Shown one piece after another: positions 9,455 through 14,805 of a stretch of 14,805 nt of DNA (position 1 is the stretch's first letter; the number at the start of each line of letters is the position of its first letter). The notes under the pieces were generated by a model. The model saw only the letters and a program-made list of their open reading frames with translations. It did no database searches and was not told where the DNA came from. The DNA is from CAZTPJ01 sp964614515 (GTDB lineage: Bacteria > Planctomycetota > Phycisphaerae > Phycisphaerales > UBA1924), in contig CAZTPJ010000086.1 in NCBI GenBank assembly GCA_964614515.1, positions 1 to 14,805 on the forward strand. Reading direction: 5' to 3'. The position numbers and the translations under genes were made by a program.

Positions 9455-10058
9455 GCAGTACTCGCAGCATGAGAAACGCAATCCACGGCAGAAAGATCGC
9501 GGTGGCGTATAAGCTTGAGTTCGCGAGGAGTCCCGGCCAGATTGGACGCAACGGAAGTGCGCGGATGTGCGCCGCACTGTTCGGATCGGAGAGCTGAACT
9601 CCCCAACGGAGTACTCTGCCGGAGTCACGCCACACCCGTTCATACGAAAGCGCAAGCATCGGCCAACCCGCCGCGTACTCAAGTCGCTCTTCCCCTTCAG
9701 CCTCGCCCGATGCAAGTCGAGACGGCAGTGCCCCCCATAGTCGAATGGGAGGAGGCGACGCATCGTCTCCAAGCATCATGACGCGATACCCCATCGTGTC
9801 ACCCTGTTGGCGGAACCGCTCTGCGATCCTCCACCCACGCCACTCCCCTCCCGATCTGGAGAACGAAGTGAACTGCGCCGCCATCTTCGGACTGCGCGAA
9901 TACACCACGATTCCGTCGACGAGCACAACGGAGTTCGATTCCACAGTCAACAACACAGCCAACCCCCACGCCACGGCCACATTGATGATGACGCCAGCGC
10001 AGAGGCAGATCGCGATCATCTTCGCGGCCACACGGATTCGCCGGCGAACATCGCGCAC
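9312..10058 (-). CDS. Membrane-anchored zinc-ribbon protein, array unit 1 (family unknown)
   Basis: 248 aa, same layout as the next two genes: helix about 14-37, shorter and most divergent extracytoplasmic domain, helix about 177-197, zinc ribbon C209/C212/C224/C227 (CPQCAYDLR...CPECSW). Shared motifs are weaker: SFSRSGGEWRGW (65-76) in place of GMxRREW, AAGWPMLALSYE in place of DARGWPxLxxWCE, and HIRALPLRPIWPG (164-176). The start is GTG 10058, chosen because GAGGTGA (10062-10068) lies at correct spacing and overlaps the prpB stop; an ATG at 10019 is the alternative and would trim 13 residues. The gap to prpB is 3 nt, so the two are very likely cotranscribed and translationally coupled. The C-terminal 40 residues are nearly identical to those of the fused gene. 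Confidence 0.8.
   Translation of the reverse strand: MRDVRRRIRVAAKMIAICLCAGVIINVAVAWGLAVLLTVESNSVVLVDGIVVYSRSPKMAAQFTSFSRSGGEWRGWRIAERFRQQGDTMGYRVMMLGDDASPPPIRLWGALPSRLASGEAEGEERLEYAAGWPMLALSYERVWRDSGRVLRWGVQLSDPNSAAHIRALPLRPIWPGLLANSSLYATAIFLPWIAFLMLRVLHRLRHGRCPQCAYDLRFDLASGCPECSWRREGAQGSQSVTIERGAAT
9958..10020. repeat. Partial copy of the junction repeat (first-helix part)
   Basis: 63 nt matching 7563-7625 and 9182-9244 with one mismatch. It encodes the first membrane helix of array unit 1. The similarity stops at the basic N-terminus, where this gene reads MRDVRRRIRVAAK instead of MSEPRRQRSG. Confidence 0.9.
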
Positions 10059-10061
10059 GAT

Positions 10062-10068
10062 TCACCTC
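10062..10068 (-). promoter_or_regulatory. Ribosome binding site overlapping the prpB stop codon
   Basis: On the minus strand the prpB end reads GAGG-TGA-ATC-GTG. The TGA stop of prpB forms part of the GAGGTGA Shine-Dalgarno, which precedes GTG 10058 with 6 nt after the GAGG core. This decides the GTG start of array unit 1 and points to translational coupling. Confidence 0.7.
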
Positions 10069-11039
10069 GCGGGGAACTCCCACGGCCTGCCGGGCGTGTA
10101 GTCAATCAGGTCATACAACGCCTGCCGCGTCTGCATCTGGTCGAGCAGGGCCTCGGCCGAGCCGTCCCTTGCGAGCGTTTCGAGCGCCCGCGTCACCGCG
10201 CCCATCGCCACACGAAGCAGCGTGACGGGATAGATCACGATGTTATATCCCATCGCCTCAAAGAGCGACAGCGGGATCATCGGCGTCTTGCCAAACTCGG
10301 TCATGTTGGCGAGGAGATACACAGGAGACACGGAGGCACGCAGGGACGAAGCAAAGCGGGCGAACTCATCCTCGGTCGTGAGGCCCTCGGGGAAGATCAT
10401 TTCAGCGCCTGCTTCGCAGTATGCGGCCGCGCGTTTCACGGCCGCGTCATAGCCCTCGACGCCGCGGGCATCCGTGCGGGCACAGATGATGGGGCCATGG
10501 GACACCGACCGTTGTGCTGAACGGTCGGTGGCACGCGAAGACACCGATGTCGAAGCGACATCGGTGGCACGATTGATTGATGCGGCCGCCTTTGTCGCCC
10601 ACTCGACCTTCTCGCACATGTGATCGGGGGTGACGAGTTGCTTGCCATCGAGATGGCCGCAGCGCTTCGGAAACTCCTGATCTTCGATGTGAAGGCACGC
10701 GGCCCCTGCGTGGGCGTATTCGATCACCGTGCGGCGCACCATCTCGGCCTCGCCAAAGCCGGTGTCGGCGTCGGCGATGACGGGGATGGTTCGCCCAGCC
10801 GCGGCCGTGGCGCCATCGGAAACCTCGCGAATCACGCGGCAGAAGTGTTCGAGTGTGAGCAGCCCGACATCTGGCACGCCCGCGCAGACGCTCGTGGCCG
10901 CGCCCGAAACATAACACGCCGGGAACCCCGCGCGTGCGATGGCCCGCGCCGCAAGGCCGTTGAACGCACCCGGCGCGGCGATGCAGCCGCCCCGCAAGCG
11001 TTCTCGCAACTGATCACCTGGTGTATCTGAATCGTGCAT
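10062..11039 (-). CDS. prpB: 2-methylisocitrate lyase (methylcitrate cycle), with an in-frame palindromic insertion
   Basis: 325 aa of the isocitrate lyase/PEP mutase superfamily. It splits 2-methylisocitrate into pyruvate and succinate in propionate breakdown. Visible motifs are YVSGAA (about 43-48), VIADADTGFG (Mg-binding D90 and D92), LHIEDQ, KRCGH with expected catalytic C127, CARTDA (186-191), AGAEMIFPEGL, LLANMTEFGKTP and MQTRQALYDLIDY. These follow E. coli PrpB (about 296 aa) closely. The extra length is mainly residues 157-180 (RATDVASTSVSS then RATDRSAQRSVS), lying where E. coli has a short surface loop before the ARTDA strand and encoded by two palindromes (see 10501-10570). A TATGAT hexamer lies 5 nt before ATG 11039 and no good Shine-Dalgarno is seen. 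It heads the run of genes reading down to 6908. Confidence 0.93.
   Translation of the reverse strand: MHDSDTPGDQLRERLRGGCIAAPGAFNGLAARAIARAGFPACYVSGAATSVCAGVPDVGLLTLEHFCRVIREVSDGATAAAGRTIPVIADADTGFGEAEMVRRTVIEYAHAGAACLHIEDQEFPKRCGHLDGKQLVTPDHMCEKVEWATKAAASINRATDVASTSVSSRATDRSAQRSVSHGPIICARTDARGVEGYDAAVKRAAAYCEAGAEMIFPEGLTTEDEFARFASSLRASVSPVYLLANMTEFGKTPMIPLSLFEAMGYNIVIYPVTLLRVAMGAVTRALETLARDGSAEALLDQMQTRQALYDLIDYTPGRPWEFPAR
10501..10570 (-). repeat. Two tandem palindromic elements inserted in frame within prpB
   Basis: Palindrome one: CACCGACCGTT (10503-10513) and AACGGTCGGTG (10520-10530), 11-bp perfect arms, 6-nt loop. Palindrome two: CACCGATGTCG (10542-10552) and CGACATCGGTG (10556-10566), 11-bp perfect arms, 3-nt loop. 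On the coding strand each unit begins GTGCCACCGA (at 10570 and 10534), exactly 36 nt apart, so each adds 12 codons and keeps the frame. The encoded peptides both begin RATD. This is absent from typical PrpB. The loop CTT, the CAC/GTG stem ends and the GTGTC flank resemble the hairpins at 82-152. Confidence 0.85.
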
Positions 11040-11044
11040 GGACG

Positions 11045-11050
11045 ATCATA
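11045..11050 (-). promoter_or_regulatory. Candidate -10 element (TATGAT) just before prpB
   Basis: TATGAT on the minus strand is followed by 5 nt and ATG 11039, placing the expected transcription start at the start codon. There is no convincing -35 at the usual distance. The rest of the 150-nt gap to the multicopper oxidase gene (11040-11189) shows nothing recognisable. Confidence 0.4.
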
Positions 11051-11189
11051 GGGAACGCCAAGACGAAGTCGCAGGCAAGCCAACTGACGACTCAGACGTT
11101 CCTCGCGAGGCGCGTGCGTCATGCGCCGAGGCTCGGCCGGCGTTCAACATGCCCTTGATCCTGGCGTTGATGATGCGTCCGACTTCGTC

Positions 11190-12662
11190 TTACGGATCGA
11201 TCCGGAAGTTCCGCATCATGCCCATGTCCTCGTGTTCGAGATTGTGACAATGGTACATGAACAGCCCCAGGTGCGGGCCATGTTTGACGAGAAAGGTGAC
11301 GCTTTCGCCGGGCATCAGCAGGAGCGTGTCCTTCCAGCCCTCATCGACATACCCGTATCGTACGGTCTCCCAGTTCGACGCCTGCGATGGGAGGATCGTG
11401 CGGCTTTGGATCTGAAACTGGCGACCGTGGAGGTGCATCGGATGGGGCATGAGTCCCATCGTGCCGGTGTTGGTCAACCTCCATGTGTCGATCTCACCGC
11501 TTCGGACAATTTCCTCAGGAGCGACGGCCATCATCTCAAAGGTGCGCCCGTTGATGAGGAACTGGCCCATCTGCATCGTCAGCGCAAATGTTCGCGGATT
11601 GTTCCAGTTTGGCGACTGGCTCGATGGGAGTGGATCGATCGTGCTGAGCGTTTGCGGGAGAACGAGCGTATCGGAATCGAGGTAGGCCATGTCGAATCGC
11701 ATGATGTCGAAGGCCGAACCGTGAGGCAGAGTTGGATTGCCGACCGGCCCGGCCCCAGAGAACGCGAGGCTCTGAAGCATCACGCTCTCGCCGACTTCCT
11801 TCCCTCGCCAGTCGGCCCAGACTTCGACGCGCTCACCCGGCGCGAGCATGACGTAGGGCACGGTGACCGGCGCCCGCAGCAACCCGCCATCCGTCCCGAT
11901 CACGGTCATCGGCGCTTCATCGCTCCAGCCGAGTTTGTAAATGCGAGAGTTTGACCCGTTCAGGAAGCGCAGACGGTACACGCGCGTGGCGCAGCGATGC
12001 ACGGCGTTGGGACGACCATTGACAACAATCTGGTCGCCGAACATCCCCGCCATGCCCGACGGCTGATAGACCATCTCATTCGAGGCATTGAAGACTCGAT
12101 CCTGGATGATGAGCGGCACGTCATAGTCTCCTCGCGGCAGCGGCAACGCCTGCTCCTCATCATCCTCGACGATGAACATGCCCGCAAGGCCGCGATACAC
12201 CTGCGTCGCGGTCATCATGTGCGGATGCGGATGAAACCAATACGTCCCCGCCCGATTCTCGACCCTGAAGGCATAGGTCCTCGAGTGGCCCGGCTCGACG
12301 GCGTGCATCGGGTGGCCGTCCATCTGTGCCGGCACATCCAGCCCGTGCCAATGGACCGTCGTTTCTTCGTCGAGCGTGTTGGAGAGAGTGGCGATGAAGG
12401 TGGCGCCTCTCCGAATGCGAATGATCGGACCAAGCCACGAGTCTTCGAGCGTTGTGATAGCGCCTGATGGGGCTGAGATCACGTGCGGTTCATAGGTTAG
12501 GACCGACGTCCTTGCCCCAGGACGCACTTGCACGGTTCCGTCTCGCGCAACCAGCCCGATAATGACGTCGTCAGGACCGCTCGCACGAGAACTCGTGACC
12601 ACGCCCGTCGTCCAGGCCAATGAGGCGACGACACACGCCAAACCGATTCCACGGATCTTCAT
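11190..12662 (-). CDS. Multicopper oxidase (three-cupredoxin-domain, CueO/CotA-like)
   Basis: 490 aa from ATG 12662. An N-terminal Sec-type signal peptide (about 1-28; no twin-arginine) predicts export. All four copper motifs are intact: HWHG (H104, H106), HPHPH (H144, H146), HPMHLHG (H407, H410, H412) and HCHNLEHEDMGM with H471, C472, H473, H477 and axial M482. It should therefore carry a type 1 copper and a trinuclear cluster and oxidise a substrate with reduction of O2 to water. The substrate cannot be told; cuprous ion, Mn or phenolics are known for relatives. The start is fixed by AGGAGG (12668-12673), 5 nt before the ATG, the best ribosome binding site in the window; the open frame extends to 12878 but that part looks non-coding. 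It is divergent from the M28 peptidase gene and upstream of prpB, with no visible functional link. Confidence 0.95.
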   Translation of the reverse strand: MKIRGIGLACVVASLAWTTGVVTSSRASGPDDVIIGLVARDGTVQVRPGARTSVLTYEPHVISAPSGAITTLEDSWLGPIIRIRRGATFIATLSNTLDEETTVHWHGLDVPAQMDGHPMHAVEPGHSRTYAFRVENRAGTYWFHPHPHMMTATQVYRGLAGMFIVEDDEEQALPLPRGDYDVPLIIQDRVFNASNEMVYQPSGMAGMFGDQIVVNGRPNAVHRCATRVYRLRFLNGSNSRIYKLGWSDEAPMTVIGTDGGLLRAPVTVPYVMLAPGERVEVWADWRGKEVGESVMLQSLAFSGAGPVGNPTLPHGSAFDIMRFDMAYLDSDTLVLPQTLSTIDPLPSSQSPNWNNPRTFALTMQMGQFLINGRTFEMMAVAPEEIVRSGEIDTWRLTNTGTMGLMPHPMHLHGRQFQIQSRTILPSQASNWETVRYGYVDEGWKDTLLLMPGESVTFLVKHGPHLGLFMYHCHNLEHEDMGMMRNFRIDP

Positions 12663-12667
12663 GGATC

Positions 12668-12673
12668 CCTCCT
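12668..12673 (-). promoter_or_regulatory. Consensus Shine-Dalgarno (AGGAGG) of the multicopper oxidase gene
   Basis: AGGAGG on the minus strand, 5 nt before ATG 12662. It fixes that start and excludes the 72-codon upstream extension. It contrasts with the weak or absent sites at several neighbouring genes. Confidence 0.8.
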
Positions 12674-12781
12674 CTGGATAGTGGATACGCAACGTCACAA
12701 TACTGTACGCTCGCCGCGCCATTGAGATCGGGCTTCCCGCCGTGGATTGTGAATCCTCGCGTCTGCGCTGGTCCCATCGGA

Positions 12782-12787
12782 TACACT
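12782..12787 (+). promoter_or_regulatory. Candidate -10 element (TACACT) just before the M28 peptidase gene
   Basis: TACACT is followed by 6 nt and ATG 12794. A transcript from it would begin at or next to the start codon. No clear -35 or Shine-Dalgarno is seen. It lies in the 131-nt divergent region shared with the multicopper oxidase gene. Confidence 0.4.
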
Positions 12788-12793
12788 GGCGAC

Positions 12794-14158
12794 ATGACAC
12801 TCGCCAATTTCCTCCTGGTTGGCGGCGCAATGCTGCTGCTCGCGTCGTCGTCGAAGGTCGTGGGGCAAACACTCCCACGCGACATCGCCGCCCGCATCGA
12901 TCCAGCGTCGGTCAAGGCCATCGTCGACAAACTCGAATCCTTCGGCACGCGGCACACGCTGTCGGACGCGACCTCTGACACGCGCGGCATCGGCGCTGCG
13001 CGCCGCTGGGTTCACGATGAGTTCATGAAACTCAAGCCCATCGCCGGCGATCGGCTCGAGGTCTATTTCGACACATTCGAGCAGCCACCCGGGCCACGAA
13101 TTCCACGCCCGGTGGAGATCGCCAACGTGGTGGCCGTGCTCAAGGGCACAATGCCCGAGGCGGCGGAGCGTCGATATCTGGTGATGGGGCATCTCGACAG
13201 TCGCGTGCTTGATCCGCTCGATGCGGAAAGTGATTCGCCGGGGGCGAACGATGATGCGTCGGGCGTCGCGCTGGCGCTGGCGATCGCGCGGGCGCTGGCG
13301 GATAAGCCGCTCGACGCCACGCTCGTGTTCATCGCCACCAGCGGCGAGGAACAGGGCCTGCTCGGCGCGCGGAACCTCGCCAAACGCGCTCAAGAGGAAA
13401 ACTGGCAAGTCCACGGCGTGCTCAACAACGACATGGTCGGAGACCCCACAGGCGCGGACGGCCAACCCATTCGCGATGAACACGGCCGCTTCATCATCCG
13501 CGTGTTCTCAGAAGGTCTTCCGCCACGGCCGGATGAGCGACAAGCGATGCGCATTCGCTCGCTCGCGTCTGAATCCGATGGCGACAGCCGTCAACTCGCG
13601 CGGTTCATCGCCGACATCGCCCGGCGCGAAGCCACTCAGGCCCAACCGATGCTCGTCTTTCGCCCCGATCGCTTCCTGCGCGGCGGCGATCACACGCCCT
13701 TCAACGAAATCGGCCTGCCCGCCGTGCGCTTCACCGTGCCGTATGAGCACTATGACCGGCAGCACGTCGATGTCAGCGAGAAGGATGGCAAGCCGTATGG
13801 CGATCTCGCGACGTTTGTGGATGCGGAATATCTTGCGGCCGTAACGCGGCTGAACGCGGCGGTGCTCGTGCATCTGGCCAATGCGCCGCGCACGCCGCCC
13901 AACGCGCGCGTCATCACCGCGCAACTCAGCAACGACACAACGATCCGCTGGGATCCATGCCCGGAGCCGGATGTCGCGGGATATGAAGTCGTCTGGCGAC
14001 TCACCACCGACAACGACTGGACGCATGGAAAGGATGTCGGGCTTGCAACCGAAGCGACGATTGACCTGAGCAAGGATGACTGGTTCTTCGGCGTACGCGC
14101 CTATGACCGCGAGGGATATCGCAGTCCTGTGGCGTTCTGCGGCGCGGCCGCGCGGTGA
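12794..14158 (+). CDS. Secreted M28-family zinc metallopeptidase with C-terminal fibronectin III-like domain
   Basis: 454 aa from ATG 12794. A hydrophobic signal peptide (about 1-25, MTLANFLLVGGAMLLLASSS) predicts export. The catalytic domain (about 30-365) shows the M28 metal-binding pattern: GHLDS (H133, D135), GANDDASG (bridging D153), SGEEQGLLGA (E185/E186), NNDMVG (D213) and GGDHTPFNEIGLPAVRF (H300). This suggests a di-zinc aminopeptidase or carboxypeptidase. Residues about 370-447 (ITAQLSNDTTIRWDPCPEPD, GYEVVWR, FFGVRAYDREGYRSP) look like a fibronectin III-type fold, perhaps for substrate or surface binding. The frame is open from 12620, but the earlier codons precede the signal peptide and overlap the other gene's leader. 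The specific substrate is unknown. It is followed at once by 43-nt tandem repeats. Confidence 0.93.
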   Translation: MTLANFLLVGGAMLLLASSSKVVGQTLPRDIAARIDPASVKAIVDKLESFGTRHTLSDATSDTRGIGAARRWVHDEFMKLKPIAGDRLEVYFDTFEQPPGPRIPRPVEIANVVAVLKGTMPEAAERRYLVMGHLDSRVLDPLDAESDSPGANDDASGVALALAIARALADKPLDATLVFIATSGEEQGLLGARNLAKRAQEENWQVHGVLNNDMVGDPTGADGQPIRDEHGRFIIRVFSEGLPPRPDERQAMRIRSLASESDGDSRQLARFIADIARREATQAQPMLVFRPDRFLRGGDHTPFNEIGLPAVRFTVPYEHYDRQHVDVSEKDGKPYGDLATFVDAEYLAAVTRLNAAVLVHLANAPRTPPNARVITAQLSNDTTIRWDPCPEPDVAGYEVVWRLTTDNDWTHGKDVGLATEATIDLSKDDWFFGVRAYDREGYRSPVAFCGAAAR

Positions 14159-14168
14159 TGCATGAACC

Positions 14169-14285
14169 GGATCCGGTGGTGCGGGCGTCTCGCCTGCACT
14201 TCCTTCTCTTTGGATCCGGTGGGGCGGGCGTCTCGCCTGCACTTCCTTCTCTTTGGATCCGGTGGTGCGGGCGTCCCGCCTGCAC
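14169..14285 (+). repeat. Three tandem 43-nt GGATCCGGTGG-type repeats
   Basis: Copies start at 14169, 14212 and 14255. Each begins GGATCCGGTGG(T/G)GCGGGCGT then C(T/C)CGCCTGCAC. The first two also share the spacer TTCCTTCTCTTT; the third ends at about 14285 in different sequence. The array starts 11 nt after the peptidase stop and fills most of the 208-nt gap to the next gene. Related single copies are at 5264-5294 and 6776-6805. Confidence 0.9.
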
Positions 14286-14366
14286 CCGTTCCAAGCACCT
14301 GGCCCGCCTCATAAGATAACTGTGCAACAAAGTTGAACCAAGCCCCCATGTGTCCAGAACCCACCC

Positions 14367-14805
14367 ATGAACCAACCCATCCGCATCGCCATGTGGTCCG
14401 GCCCGCGAAATATCTCCACGGCAATGATGCGATCCTTCGGCTCACGCCCCGACACAATCGTCTGCGATGAACCCTTCTACGCGCGATACCTGCTGCGCAC
14501 CAGCGCGGACCATCCCGGACGCGATGAAGTCATCGCCGCGTGCGAAACCGAGTATGACAACATCGTCGCTTCCCTCACCGCCCCGCTCCCGCCGGGCACA
14601 ACCATCCTCTATCAGAAGCACATGGCCCATCACATTCTGCACGAAGACTGGAAACATCTGGACTGGGTTCACTCGATGCGCAACGTGCTGCTGATCCGCA
14701 ATCCGCTTGAGGTGCTCGCCTCGTTCATCAAGGTCGTGCCGAATCCCACGCCCGAGCAACTCGGCCTGCCGCAGCAGTATCGACTGTTTCTTATGTTCGC
14801 CGAGC
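14367..14805 (+). CDS. Sulfotransferase-like P-loop protein, 3' end beyond window
   Basis: An open frame from ATG 14367 runs off the right edge, giving 146 residues with no stop. The N-terminus MNQPIRIAMWSGPRNISTAM carries a PAPS-type phosphate loop (WSGPRNIST, 10-18), and LLIRNPLEVLASF (108-120) resembles the second phosphate-binding motif of sulfotransferases. An acidic DEPFYARYL segment (34-42) lies between them. Bacterial proteins with this exact N-terminal layout are usually labelled sulfotransferase family protein; the real substrate and reaction are unproven, and the missing C-terminus could carry another domain. No strong Shine-Dalgarno precedes the ATG. A TAAGAT at 14312-14317 could be a -10, but this is weak. 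Confidence 0.85.
   Translation, partial: MNQPIRIAMWSGPRNISTAMMRSFGSRPDTIVCDEPFYARYLLRTSADHPGRDEVIAACETEYDNIVASLTAPLPPGTTILYQKHMAHHILHEDWKHLDWVHSMRNVLLIRNPLEVLASFIKVVPNPTPEQLGLPQQYRLFLMFAE

Noticed and set aside
12663..12878. N-terminal extension of the multicopper oxidase
   Set aside because: It would bury the signal peptide, overlaps the divergent gene, and ignores the AGGAGG site before ATG 12662.
14169..14285. Cloning or adapter artefact because of repeated GGATCC sites
   Set aside because: The GGATCC is part of a longer variable repeat that also occurs singly at two other places in both orientations.

Overview
The window is GC-rich and reads as chromosomal DNA of a planctomycete, most likely a member of the Phycisphaerae. 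No marker gene proves this. The signs are many short palindromic repeats in intergenic DNA, proteins ending in the zinc ribbon CPxCxYDLR...CPECG that is common in that phylum, and mostly weak Shine-Dalgarno sites. There is no transposase, integrase, phage gene or CRISPR array.

Layout. 1-62: 3' part of tRNA-Gly(GCC). 63-366: five hairpin-forming repeats. 367-3345 (+): glycine decarboxylase GcvP. 3493-5198 (-): a four-helix membrane protein of unknown function and a small lipoprotein. 5199-5450: dense palindromic repeats. 5451-6653 (-): citrate or 2-methylcitrate synthase. 6908-10058 (-): three overlapping ORFs holding four copies of one protein unit (membrane helix, extracytoplasmic domain, membrane helix, cytoplasmic zinc ribbon). 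10062-11039 (-): 2-methylisocitrate lyase PrpB. 11190-12662 (-): three-domain multicopper oxidase. 12794-14158 (+): secreted M28 metallopeptidase with a C-terminal fibronectin III-like domain. 14159-14366: three tandem 43-nt repeats. 14367-14805 (+): start of a sulfotransferase-like P-loop protein that runs off the edge.

How the genes may work together. PrpB and the citrate-synthase homologue fit the methylcitrate route of propionate breakdown, but the four-unit membrane/zinc-ribbon array separates them. That array appears cotranscribed and translationally coupled to prpB: its first gene starts with GTG 3 nt after the prpB stop, and the stop codon lies inside that gene's ribosome binding site. 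The next two genes overlap by ATGA. GcvP cleaves glycine; its partners GcvT and GcvH are not in the window.

Most notable points. (1) Two tandem 36-nt palindromes lie in frame inside prpB and add 24 residues, resembling the protein-coding palindromic elements of Rickettsia. They share loop and flank features with the hairpin repeats upstream of gcvP. (2) In the membrane/zinc-ribbon array, 273-nt junction segments are about 98.5% identical while the extracytoplasmic domains between them have diverged strongly. (3) Four gene starts have a -10-like hexamer 5-6 nt before the ATG, which suggests leaderless transcripts.
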